Shown here piece by piece: positions 35,509 to 47,469 of a stretch of 64,000 nt of DNA. Where the stretch lies: assembly GCA_933228675.1 (NCBI GenBank), contig OW121740.1:158432691-158496690 (forward strand), given 5' to 3'. Source of the stretch: Stomorhina lunata. Lineage: Eukaryota; Arthropoda; Insecta; Diptera; Rhiniidae. Every line of letters starts with the position of its first letter. The stretch's first letter is position 1. The position numbers and the translations under genes are program-made. Under the pieces are notes generated by a model that searched no databases, was not told where the DNA came from, and saw nothing but the letters and a program-made list of their open reading frames with translations.

Positions 35509-35781
35509 TGTTTACGCGCATAGTGTAAAAGGCCACCTGTCAAATTATTGTTCAGTGGCCTTTTCTATGTTTTCCTTTGGCGCACATTAATCCGCTTTTT
35601 TTCTATTATTACATATTGTCAAATTACTTACTCTTGTAAACCCAACCCGAACGGTACGTAATTACCAAAATAACCCGAAAAGATTAAATAAATCTATAAA
35701 TAATATTATTTGAATTCAACCCCCTAATACTCTGTGTTTTTTATTTCCTATATTTTCTTGGTTTAAATATTCCGGAGAACA
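35509..35781 (+). repeat. 3' LTR
   Basis: 273 bp, apparently identical to the 5' LTR at an offset of 8154, including the 10-bp stem (35527-35564) and AATAAA (35687-35692). Identity implies little time since insertion, or gene conversion. Confidence 0.96.
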
Positions 35782-35786
35782 AACTC
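35782..35786. repeat. Target-site duplication AACTC (right)
   Basis: Exact copy of the five bases at 27350-27354. Confidence 0.93.
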
Positions 35787-35845
35787 CATCATTAAAAATT
35801 CGACTATATGAATTTTTGCAATTAAAAATGGACTTTATAATATGA
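35787..35845. repeat. 30-bp family F, part right of the BEL insertion
   Basis: Two diverged units ('catcattaaaaattcgac', 'tatatgaatttttgcaatt') continue the array interrupted at 27349 in exact register. Confidence 0.75.
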
Positions 35846-36226
35846 AAGAATTTTACATAATTTGAAAAGTGGAAGAGTTGGTCTGCTATTGTTGCCGGAT
35901 TTTGTGTGTTCACTAACTGCGGCTTGTCTTACCTTCTTCGGTCTGCTGTCATGGCATTTTTGTGGGGCTTTGTGAGACTGTTTATAGTTTTTCAGTCACT
36001 TTCATTGTCATTTATGCAGCTTTCTCTTTATTTTCCAATTAAGTTTATGAGCAATTTCGTGTCATTATTTCCTTTTTAGTCTTTTATTAATGGAAAATTT
36101 AAATGTTTTACTACAAAGTGGCTAACAAAATAAAAGCAACAAATATTTTCTTTATTTAAATTGGATGTATTCAAGGTATAAAATTCCTGCACTCGATTCA
36201 AATTTTTGTGTTTTTGTCTTAGATTT

Positions 36227-36243
36227 TGTAGTATACTTTTAGG
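36227..36243 (-). promoter_or_regulatory. Su(Hw)-like motif (variant)
   Basis: The minus strand reads CCTAAAAGTATACTACA, one base from the consensus CCTAAAAGTATGCTACA seen at several places in the window. Confidence 0.3.
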
Positions 36244-36606
36244 GGCCGAAATTAATTGGGTAATTTTTTTGTTGGATATAGTTTCGGGTGAAATCTATGA
36301 GTAAGATTATTTATATTTAAATTATATTTTCATTAGCTGATAGTCCTGGCAGCTCATTCTATCATATGTATATATTAGCCTTGTATTAATATTTGCTTAA
36401 TATCATGTAAATAAATGAATAAATATTTTTAATTTATTTGGTGACTTAGACAATATGCTCGAAATATTGTCACAGACCAGAATCTTTGGTGGGAATTGAT
36501 CCCAAAGCCGCCTTTCTAGCAATCTATTAATAAAATTTTATTTCTGAAAGACTTCGAAAAGTTTTAAATAAAATTTTTTGATAAAATTATACAATTTATC
36601 GTACTT

Positions 36607-36624
36607 CCTAAAAGTATACCTATA
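36607..36624 (+). promoter_or_regulatory. Su(Hw)-like motif (variant)
   Basis: CCTAAAAGTATACCTATA keeps the CCTAAAAGTAT half but has AC in place of GC and a diverged 3' end. Confidence 0.2.
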
Positions 36625-37800
36625 ATTTTCACATAACGCCTTTTATTGATATTCCTTTAAATTGTGTAAAGCTCCCAGTCCCAGTTTTCTTCTTCTTTGT
36701 TTATCTTTCTTTTTTGTTTATCTTTCAGTTGTACCTTGTTTTATTAACTTCTTCACCTTTTCGAACTTCATCCTTTCCATAATATTCCTCCATAATTATG
36801 TCCTTTTTTGCATTATAAAAAAACTTTTAACAAATTAAATTTTTAATTACTTTTTTGTTGTTAATTAATATTTTTCTGAAAAATTTTATTATTTTGTTTT
36901 ATTTTTGTCACCCACTGTAACCTTGTTGTCATTATCATCATCGTTCTTGTACATGTGTCCCGTTTTCTTTATTAGATAAATTACAACTAATTAGATATTT
37001 TTTAATTACTTTTTTAATACTATTTTTTATTTCTGTGCAAAATTTTTAAGAATATTCTGGGTTACAAAAAAATTGTCTACATTTCGTAACAATTCCTTTT
37101 TAATTAATACTTAATATCCTTAAATATTTAAAGGAAAATCCTAGTTAAAATATTATATTCTACCTAATAATTTCATGATGTGGGAGTAAATCGGCTTAAC
37201 TAAATTAAAATTTTGTCATGTATGAAATTTAAATTTTCCTAAGACATAAAAATAGAGTTCAAAGAAACAATTTTTACTGTTAAACGAGTCAAATTTTTTG
37301 AAAATTAAAGCTTTTTATTCTATATTTCATTAAAATTGTCATTAAATTCAATTTTTTTATTTAGAAATAAATATATACTGAACAAATTGTTTGTAGACAT
37401 AGACCATTTTGATTATAATCTCTTTATAAGTAGTTATTTTTAATACTATTTAAATAGTTTTAATTTATCTGCGGTTTCATTTTTTTGTTTCATTAAAACA
37501 TTCAATGTCATTTTACTTCTTTTTGTTAATTTTGTTTAATGTTAAATTTTTAATTTACCAGCTCATTTCACTTGTTAAATGATTTCAGATTTTATTTATA
37601 ATTTTATTGCGAATTTCATCACGGCTAACCAGGTTAAATATTAAACATTAATTAAAATGAAATATTTGTGTGTGAGTGTGTATTTTAAATTGCAAAATTT
37701 TTAATTAATTTCTGTTGAACATAAACTCATAAATATTTAATAGAACTATTTTCCATTCATTTGAGTATTAAGTTTATCAGAAGATTATCGAATTAAGAGG

Positions 37801-39760
37801 AAACCATTAGATCCACGATTAAAAATTTTAGTATATGAAGAGCTACGATTAAAAATTTTTAGGATATGAGGAGCCGCGATTGAAAATTTTAGATATGAAG
37901 AGGCACGATTGAAAATTTTAGTATATGAAGAGCCACGATTGAAAATTTTAGATATGAAGAGCCACGATTGAAAATTTTAGTATATGAAGAGCCACGATTG
38001 AAAATTTTAGTATATGAAGAGTCACGATTAAAAATTTTAGTATATGAAGAGCCACGATTGAAAATTTTAGTATATGAAGAGTCACGATTAAAAATTTTAG
38101 TATGTGAAGAGCCACGATTGAAAATTTTAGTACATGAAGAGCCACGATTGAAAATTTTAGTTTATGAAGAGTCACGATTGAAAATTTTAGTATATGAAGA
38201 GCCACGATTGAAAATTTTAGTTTATGAAGAGTCACGATTGAAAATTTTAGTATATGAAGAGCCACGATTGAAAATTTTAGTGTATGAAGAGTCACGATTG
38301 AAAATTTTAGTATATGAAGAGCCACGATTGAAAATTTTAGTATATGAAGAGCCACGATTGAAAATTTTAGTATATGAAGAGTCACGATTGAAAATTTTAG
38401 TATATGAAGAGCTACGATTGAAAATTTTAGTACACGATTGAAAATTTTAGTATATGAAGAGCCACGATTGGAAATTTTAGTATATGAAGAGTCACGATTG
38501 AAAATTTTACTTTATGAAGAGTCACGATTGAAAATATTAGTATATGAAGAGTGACGATTGAAAATTTTAGTTTATGAAGAGTCACGATTGAAAATTTTAG
38601 TATATGAAGAGCCACGATTGAAAATTTTAGTATATGAAGAGCCACGATTGAAAATTTTAGTATATGAGAGCCACGATTTTAAATTTTTGTAAATGAAGCG
38701 CCACGATTGAAAATTTTAGTATATCAAAAGCCACGATTGAAAATTTTGGTATATGAAGAGCCACGATTGAAAATTTTAGTATATGAAGAGCCACGATTGA
38801 AAATTTTAGTATATGAAGAGCCACGATTGAAAATTTTAGTATATGAAGAGCCACGATTGAAAATTTTAGTATATGAAGAGCCACGATTGAAAATTTTAGT
38901 ATATGAAGAGCCACGATTGAAAATTTTAGTATATGAAAAGCCACGATTGAAAATTTTGGTATATGAAGAGCCACGATTGAAAATTTTAGTATATGAAGAG
39001 CCACGATTGAAAATTTTAGTATATGAAGAGCCACGATTGAAAATTTTAGTATATGAAGAGCCACGATTGAAAATTTTAGTATATGAAAAGCCACGATTGA
39101 AAATTTTGGTATATGAAGAGCCACGATTGAAAATTTTAGTATATGAAAAGCCACGATTGAAAATTTTGGTACATGAAGAGCCACGATTGAAAATTTTAGT
39201 ATATGAAGAGTCGCGAATGAAAATTTTAGTATATGAAAAGCCACAATTGAAAATGTTGGTATATGAAGAGCCACGATTGAAAATTTTAGTATATGAAGAG
39301 CCACGATTGAAAATTTTAGTATATGAAGAGCCACGATTGAAAATTTTAGTATATGAAAAGCCACGATTGAAAATTTTGGTATATGAAGAGCCAGGATTGA
39401 AAATTTTAGTATATGAAGAGCCACGATTGAAAATTTTAGTATATGAAGAGCCACGATTGAAAATTTTAGTATATGAAGAGCCACGATTGAAAATTTTAGT
39501 ATATGAAAAACCACGATTGAAAATTTTAGTATATGAAGAGCCACGATTGAAAATTTTAGTATATGAAGAGCCACGATTGAAAATTTTAGTATATGAAGAG
39601 CCACGATTAAAGATTTTAGTATATGAAGAGCCACGATTGAAAATTTTAGTATATGAAAAGCCACGATTGAAAATTTTAGTATATGAAGAGCCACGATTGA
39701 AAATTTTAGTATATGAAGAGCCACGATTGAAAATTTTAGAATAAGAAGATTTTCGATTAA
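37801..39760. repeat. 30-bp tandem array, type F (main block)
   Basis: About 65 units of 30 bp with core CCACGATTGAAAATTTTAGT plus 'atatgaagag'. The left half (to 38700) has several short indels; 38707-39744 is 34 units without a single indel. Main variants are gaaaag for gaagag and TTTGGT for TTTAGT. The unit is stop-free in one plus frame (ILVYEEPRLK repeats) and two minus frames, giving 345- to 385-codon ORFs on both strands, considered by-products of the period. Confidence 0.96.
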
Positions 39761-40839
39761 AAATTTTATATTCTATTTCCAGTGTTGAAAATTTTGTATT
39801 AGGACTTAAGTTTGATTTTATTACGACCCTATTAAAAATTAACCCAGACCGTATTTCTAAATTTTGTAAAATATTAAACATTTGATGGTCTATGAGAATA
39901 CAAAATTTAATCTAATTCGGAGATGGTGAGGCTCAACACAAGTTTAAAAAGTTCTGATTTCGTTCATAGATCAATGTTAAAAGTCAAAAATTTTAAAAGT
40001 TTTTCGTTTCCACACTCTACAAATTCAAAGGTATCTCAAAAACGATTTTACCTTAATATTTATTTAATCATTAATACTTAATTAAGAACATTTTAATTTA
40101 TTTTAATTGACATCTTGTTAGACACATAATAAACTTATTATCATTATTATTATTATTAGTTACTATTATTGTATTGTTTCCATTTATCCTTTAATTTCCT
40201 GCAATTTATTACTTAAAACCAAAAATTTTAAATAAAGTATAATTTATGGGTGTATATGACAAATTTATTTATTAAATATTAAATAAAATATTAAATTTAT
40301 GCCTCAGAAGAATTTAATATATTTTTAACCAAGATTTCAATCATTATGACAATACAGCCTAAAGGTATGCTACAATTTTTCAAGCAAATGTTATCAATTA
40401 AATATGCTATATTTAATTGAATGTCATTTATGGCTTTGAACTCAAGAACACTTTTAAAAGTTATAGCTTTTCTTTTTTGCCTTTGGTTTTATTGAATAAA
40501 GAAGATAAATTTCCTTAAAATTGTGATCAGGATTATGATATTAAAAATGAAATAAGATAAAGCATTTGTTGTTGGTAAATTTTGAACTATAGAGTCAATA
40601 AGGAAAACTTGTTAGTTTGTCAAAATTTAAAATAAGAAAATTTCTTCTTTTTAAATTATTTATTCTTAATATAATTTCTTTATTATTTTTGAGAATTTGA
40701 TATTTATTTTGTATTTGTACATATTATTTGGCTTGAAGTTTTATTAAAGTTAAATTTAACTAAAGCATGGTCACGAGAAATAATTTACATTTTTATAATC
40801 ATGTATTCAATTTGGCTATAGTGTTTATATTTATCAGAA
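39761..40839. other. Unique AT-rich noncoding sequence
   Basis: No gene is recognised. It contains an ATT-type microsatellite near 40138-40160 and a strong Su(Hw)-like site at 40358. Confidence 0.6.
40358..40374 (+). promoter_or_regulatory. Su(Hw)-like motif
   Basis: CCTAAAGGTATGCTACA; its complement TGTAGCATACCTTTAGG closely follows the Su(Hw) pattern of a GCATAC core with a T-rich downstream part. Confidence 0.35.
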
Positions 40840-42630
40840 AAATTTCCTAAACATTTTTTCAAAAATGTTGATAAAATTTTTCTATAAGAAAAATATAAAA
40901 ATTTAATTATAAGAAATATATTATCAACATTTTTCTATAAGAAAAATGTTATAAAAAATTTTTTATAAGTAAAATTTTATCAAAAATTTTTATAAGAAAA
41001 ATTAAAAAAAATAATCAAAATTTTTCTATAAGAAAAATTTCATCAACATTTTTTTCTATAAGAAAAATTTCTTGAAAATTTTTCTAAATAAATTTTTCTT
41101 GAAAATTGTTCTAAAGATAAATTTCATCAACATATTTTTCTAAGAAAAATTTCATTAAAAGCTTTTTAATAAGAAAAATTTCTTAAAAATTTTTCTATAA
41201 AAAAAAATTTCATAAAAATTTTTCTTTAAGAAAAATGTAATCAAAATTTTTCTAGAAAAAAAATTTCTTCAAAAATTTTCTATAAGGAAAATTTCTTCAA
41301 AGTTTTCTATAAAAAGAATTTCTTCAAAATTTTTCTAAAAAAAATGTCATAAAAAATTTTCTAAAAAAACAATGTCATCAAAATTTTTCTATAAAAAATA
41401 AAATTTTATGAACATTTTTCTATAAGAAAAATGTCATCAACATTTTTCTATAAGAAAAATTTCATCAAAATTTTTCTATAAGAAAATTTCATGAAGATTT
41501 TTCTATAAAAACTAAAATTTTATGAACATTTTTCTGTAAGAAAAATTACTTCAAAATTTTTGTGTAAGAAAAATTTCATCAACATTTTTCTATAAGAAAA
41601 ATTTTATCAAGATTTTTCTATAAGAAAAATTTCATCAAAATTTTTCTAAAAGAAAAATTTCAGCAAAATTTGTCTTTAAAAAAACCACATCAAACATTTT
41701 TTATAATAAAATTTTTCTACAAGAACAATTTCTTGAAAATTTTTTATTTAAAAATTTTATCAAAATTTTTCTATTAAAAAAATTTTATCATTTCTTTAAA
41801 ATTTTTTATCAAAATATTTCTTCAAAAATTTTCTATAAGGAAAATTTCTTCAAATTTTCTATAAAAAGAATTTCTTCAAAATTTTTCTACAAAAAAAAAT
41901 GTCATCAAAATTTTTCTAAAAAAAGACAATGTCATAAAAATTATGAATAAAAAAATTTTATGAAAATTTTTCTATAAGAAAAATTTCATCAAAATTTTTC
42001 TATACGAAAAATCTCATCAAAATTTTCCTATAAGAAAAATTTCATTTAGATTTTTCTATACGAAAAATTTCATTTAGATTTTTCTATAAGAAAAATTTCT
42101 TCAACATTTTTCTATAAGAAAAATTTCTCTGTAAGAAAAATTTCATCAAAATTTTTCTATAAGAAAAATTTCATCAAAATTTTTCTAAAAGAAACATTTC
42201 AGCTAAATTTGTCTTTAAAAAAACCTCATCAAACATTTTTTATAATTAAATTTTTCTAAAAAAATTTTTTTTTAATTTTTCTATTTAAAAATTTCATCAA
42301 AATTTTTCTATAAAAAGAATTTCATCAAAATTTCTCTAGAAGAAAAATTACATCATTACATTTTTCTATTTAAAAATTTCATCAAAATTTTTCTATTAAA
42401 AAATTTCATCTAAATTTCTCTATTAGCAAAATTTTATCAAAATTTTTTCTACAAGAAAAATTTCTTTAAAATTTTTCTACAAGAAAAATTTCTTTAAAAT
42501 TTCTTGAGGATTTTTTCTATAAGAAAAAATTCTTGAAAATTTTTTGATAAGAAAAATTTCATGTAAAATTTTTCTATAAAAAAAGTTTCAGAAAAAATTT
42601 TTGTAAAAGAATAATTTCATCAAAATTTGT
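40840..42630. repeat. 28-bp tandem array, type G
   Basis: About 63 degenerate units of roughly 28 bp with core TTCATCAAAATTTTTCTATA plus 'agaaaaat'. Indels are frequent. Read on the minus strand, the unit aligns with the type H unit downstream at about 22 of 28 positions, so G is probably an inverted, older relative of H. Block duplications occur, such as the string around 'aaatttgtctttaaaaaaac' near 41670 and 42205. Confidence 0.9.
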
Positions 42631-43628
42631 GATGCTTTTTGTTTTGTTATTTAAACAAAGATTGCATAGAACATCGCTTATCCTTAAAATAATAAACAAT
42701 TGGATAGGTAAAAATATCCTTGTATATGCATCGCTCTAAGGTTTTTAATAAAAATAAAAGCTTAAATTTTTACATTTTATTTTCAACAACACTCGACTAA
42801 ATATCTCTGTTTAAAATACTCAAACTGAAAATAATATAAAATATTTTATTAAAAAACTCATTCTAATACTTATGTTACTCTTGAAAATATGCATTCGTAA
42901 AATAAACTCATGTGTATACAGTGGAATTCGCCTGTTTAAGGATATATGAGTATTTTATTTTATGTATTTGTAGAAAATTCATTTCCGCTTTTGTTCGCCT
43001 GATAGAGTGTTTGTGTGCAAGTGTGCTCTTGGCTCAACAAATACCAATAAAGTCGAGTTCACATATAACCCAGTAAACAATTACTGCAGTTATAAAATAA
43101 TATGTGATCTAAAAACTTAAGACTCTGTGGACAGAATTTGTTCCCTTAAAATGGAAAAATGAACCATTTTAGAACCAACTTATACTTTTTTGAGAACTAA
43201 ACATATCAAGCCATAACATTTAATATCTGTATATATCGTAGGAATAGCAGTTGGGTTGGCTAGAAACAATTTTGATTTGAATTTTGTCCCAAATCCTTGT
43301 CTGTTTATTGGGTATATTTAAAAATATAATATGAAGTACCACAATTTTCAATTGTTTTTATAGTGCAACAACTACCAAAAACAACAAAACACGGCTAAAG
43401 CTTTGACATTTAAAATATCTGCGTTTTCCCTTTCATTTTCTATACTACTCGTACGTCGAGTACCGCATAGACATGTATGAATTGAGCTCCAGGCTAAAAT
43501 TTTGTAACAATACAAATGCTTCCCAAAAATATATATGATAAATGAAACTTGGTCTAAGGCTCATGTAGTTTAAAATCAGTTTTACGCTTTTTACACTCTA
43601 AAGTATATATACCTAAAAGTCAAATATT
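42631..43628. other. Unique noncoding sequence
   Basis: No gene is recognised. It is AT-rich with normal complexity, without repeats shared elsewhere in the window. Confidence 0.6.
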
Positions 43629-46196
43629 TCAAAATTTTACTAAAGACAAATTTTGATCAAAATTTTACTAAAGACAAATTTTAATCAAAATTTTATTAAA
43701 TACTAATTTTGATCAAAATTTTACTAAAGACATTTTTGATCAAAATTTTACTAAAGACAAATTTTGATCAAAATTTTACTGAAGACAAATTTTGATCAAA
43801 TTTATACTAAATACAAATTTTGATCAAAATTTTACTAAAGACAAATTTTGATCAAAATTTTACTAAAGACATTTTTGATCAAAATTTTACTAAAGACAAA
43901 TTTTTATCAAAATTTTACTAAAGACAAATTTTGATCAAAATTTTACTAAAGACAAATTTTGATCAAAATTTTACTAAAGCCAAATTTTGATCAAAATTTT
44001 ACTAAAGACAAATTTTGATCAAAATTTTACTAAAGACACATTTTGATCAAAATTTTATTAAAGACAAATTTTGATCAAAATTTTACTAAAGACAAATTTT
44101 AATAAAAGTTTTACTAAAGACAAATTTTGATCAAAAGTTTCCTAAATACAAATTTTGATCAAAATTTTACTAAAGACAAATTTTGATCAAAATTTTACTA
44201 AAGACAAATTTTGATCAAAATTTTACTAAAGACAAATTTTGATCAAAATTTTATTAAAGACAAATTTTGATCAAAATTTTACTAAAGACAAATTTTGATC
44301 AAAATTTTACTAAAGACAAATTTGTATCAAAATTTTACTAAAGACAAATTTTGATCAAAATTTTACTAAAGACAAATTTTGATCAAAATTTTACTGAAAA
44401 CAAGTTTTGATCAAAATTTTACTAAAGACAATTTTTGATCAAAATTTTACCAAAGACAAATTTTGATCAAAATTTTACTATAGACAAATTTTGATCAAAA
44501 TTTTACAAAAGACAAATTTTGATCAAAATTTTACTAAAGACAAATTTTGATCAAAATTTTACTAAAGACAAATTTTGATCAAAATTTTACTAAAGACAAA
44601 TTTTGATCAACATTTTACTAAAGACAAATTTTGATCAAAATTTTACTAAAGACAAATTTTGATCAAAATTTTACTAAAGACAAATTTTGATCAAAATTTT
44701 ACTAAAGACAAATTTTGATCAAAATTTTACTAAAGACAAATTTTGATCAAAATTTTACTAAAGACAAATTTTGATCAACATTTTACTAAAGACAAATTTT
44801 GATCAAAATTTTACTAAAGACAAATTTTGATCAAAATTTTACTAAAGACAAATTTTGATCAAAATTTTACTAAAGACAAATTTTGATCAAAATTTTACTA
44901 AAGACAAATTTTGATCAACATTTTACTAAAGACAAATTTTGATCAAAATTTTACTAAAGACAAATTTTGATCAAAATTTTACTAAAGACAAATTTTGATC
45001 AAAATTTTACTAAAGACAAATTTTGATCAAAATTTTACTAAAGACAAATTTTGATCAAAATTTTACTAAAGACAAATTTTGATCAAAATTTTACTAAAGA
45101 CAAATTTTGATCAAAATTTTACTAAAGACAAATTTTGATCAAAATTTTACTAAAGACAAATTTTTAACAAAATTTTCTAAGGAAAAATTGTGATCAAAAT
45201 TTTATAAAAAACAAATTTTGATCAAAATTTTACTAAAGACAACTTTTGATCAAAATTTTACTAAAGACAAATTTTGACTAAAATTTCTCCGGAGACAAAT
45301 TTTGATGAAAATTTTACTAAAGACAACTTTTGATTAAAATTTTACCAAAGACAAATTTTGATCAAAATTTTACTAAAGACAAATTTTGATCAAAATTTTA
45401 CTAAAGACAAATTTGGATCAAAATTATACTAAAGACAAATTTTGATCAAAATTTTACTAAAGACAAATTTTAATCAAAATTTTACTAAAGACAAATTTTG
45501 ATCAAAATTTTACTAAAGACAAATTTTGATCAAAATTTTACTAAAGACAAATTTTGATCAAAATTTTACTAAAGACAAATTTTGATCAAAATTTTTCTAA
45601 AGACAAATTTTAATCAAAATTTTAGTAAAGACAAATTGTGATCAAAATTTTACTAAAGACAAATTTTGATCAAAATTGTACTAAAGACAAATTTTGATCA
45701 AAATTTTACAAAAGAAAAATTTTAATCAAAATTTTTCTAAAGACAAATTTTAATCAAAATTTTAGTAAAGACAAATTGTGATCAAAATTTTACTAAAGAC
45801 AAATTTTAATCAAAATTTTACTAAAGTCAAATTTTGATCAAAATTTTACTGAAGACAAATTTTGATCAAAATTTTACTAAAGACAAATTTTGATTAAAAT
45901 TTTACTACAGACAAATTTTGATCAAAAATTTACTAAAGACAAATTTTGATCAAAATTTTGCCAAAGAAAAATTTTGATCAAAATTTTACTAATGACAAAT
46001 TTTGATCAAAATTTTACTACAGACAAATTTTGATCAAAATTTTACTAAAGAAAAATTTTGATCTAAATTTTACTAATGACAAATTTTGATCAAAATTTTA
46101 CTAAAGACATTTTTTGATCAAAATTTTACTAAAGACAAATTTTGACCAACATTTTACTACAGAAAAATTTTACTAAAAACAAATTTTGACCAAAAT
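43629..46196. repeat. 28-bp tandem array, type H
   Basis: About 91 units of 28 bp with core ACAAATTTTGATCAAAATTT plus 'tactaaag'. Each unit holds the perfect 18-bp palindrome AAATTTTGATCAAAATTT centred on a TGATCA site. The middle (44100-45160) is nearly homogeneous, with the variant 'gatcaacattt' recurring 168 bp (six units) apart at about 44608, 44776 and 44916-44920. Both ends are more diverged. Confidence 0.96.
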
Positions 46197-46260
46197 TCTT
46201 AAACATTGCTTTTATCTCTTTTTTTGTGTAAAAGTAAATTTTGGGTTTAAAAGAGCTTAT

Positions 46261-46331
46261 CAGGTATGTGATGGACATTTTCGTTTTGAAATCGATCGAT
46301 TTGAAAACGATCGTTTTCCATCACATACCTG
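46261..46331. repeat. 71-bp imperfect palindrome
   Basis: The left arm begins CAGGTATGTGATGGA and the right arm ends TCCATCACATACCTG; the inner parts (cgttttgaaatcgat / cgatttgaaaacg) also pair. It sits just beyond the type H array. The central and right part recurs at 56702-56747. It may be a tiny foldback element or the paired ends of a deleted transposon. Confidence 0.85.
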
Positions 46332-47469
46332 TATAAATTTTTTACTTTCCTTTTTATCTTTAGCTGTCTTCACTACGACACAATTTAATTATTTGCTGTT
46401 GTTGCCACTGTTACGATAACCTCGTGATTTTAGAGCCGCATTATGGAAAGGACATTTAAACAGTCTATGTCTTTAATTACGTTTCCTAAGTACACGAAAT
46501 GAAAACTTTTTATTTTATGATTAATTTTTAATTTTTCCAACCAAATTGCATTTCATAAGACCAATTTATATTTAAATTGTCTGCCCATATTTTGCGCCAA
46601 AACTTTCCATTCTCAGTCCCTGTGAAACTAAACGTTTAGCAAACATAAAACAAAAGGCCTTAATAACGCATTGTCTCGGTTTGAGTTAAATATCCTCTAT
46701 ACATTTAAATGTGTGTGTGCTTGTGAGTTTTGTGTTTACACTTGAACAAGTATTTGTGAGTTAATTGCAATGTATATTTAAATTAGTCGTTTATTTAAGA
46801 AAAATTTTACATTTATTTCGTTTTTAATTCTCTTCATTCTCATTTAGTGATTTTTTCATTTCCGGTTTTTTTTATATAAAAATAATAAAATAAAACAAGA
46901 AAGATTTTCATTTCATGAATTTTTGAAGATTTTTTTTTTTCATTTGAAATTTTTATTTATTTATTTCATTTTCTTTTACTTTTTGCTATTATAATTTTGC
47001 GAAAATCTTTTAAATTAAATATGTAAATTATTTATATTTTCTCTGATTATATCATTGCGGTGTTGTTGATGCTTTTGGATTTCTATGAAATTTTTCGTAA
47101 TTAGTCCTGTTGCAAGGTTTGGTTTGGCTTTAAAATCGTAACATTTTTGGAAAGATTAAATGCAAATATTTTCTGTTTAAGGTGAATTATATGAAAATAA
47201 AGCCACCGAGATTTAAATTGTAAATAGAAAATTTATACAGAAGTTTTGAATAAAATTCATTAATTTTAATCTCGCTAAGTAAATAGCAAGAGGGGAGGGC
47301 TTTTTTATGAAAAAAAAGTTAAGGTAATGAAAATTGTTTGTTTAAGAGATAAGCCTACAAATTGAGGGGTGAAAAATAAAAAAAAATATATATATAAGTC
47401 TTTTTATTTACATTACTACTAGTAAAATGGGTAAAAATGAATGTTAAAACACTACTTTTTGTATAAAAA
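46332..47469. other. Unique AT-rich noncoding sequence
   Basis: No gene is recognised. T-rich tracts and short GT-rich stretches (46708-46740) only. It separates two blocks of the type H array. Confidence 0.6.

Larger units (their letters stand above)
27355..35781 (+). mobile_element. Complete BEL/Pao LTR retrotransposon (8427 bp)
   Basis: The element has two 273-bp LTRs that look identical by eye, TGTT...AACA ends, a 5-bp duplication AACTC, a primer-binding site just after the 5' LTR, a polypurine tract just before the 3' LTR and an intact 1767-codon Gag-Pol ORF in the order Gag, zinc knuckles, protease, RT, RNase H, integrase. The YVDD RT motif, the RNase H and integrase type and the single-ORF layout place it in BEL/Pao rather than Gypsy or Copia. 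Unusually, a second ORF (34609-35151) encodes another zinc-knuckle protein. No envelope gene is seen. Identical LTRs and unbroken ORFs suggest a recent, possibly still mobile insertion. Confidence 0.97.
35846..37800. other. Unique AT-rich noncoding sequence
   Basis: No gene is recognised. The first 200 bp are less AT-rich. Two Su(Hw)-like sites with a GTATAC core lie at 36227-36243 and 36607-36624. Confidence 0.6.

Noticed and set aside
38657..39881. Three 345-385 codon ORFs on both strands
   Set aside because: All are translations of one 30-bp unit lacking stops in those frames, mutually overlapping, without start context or unique domains.
5755..46196. CRISPR-like repeats of 28-31 bp
   Set aside because: Units follow each other without unique spacers, and the window is clearly animal DNA.
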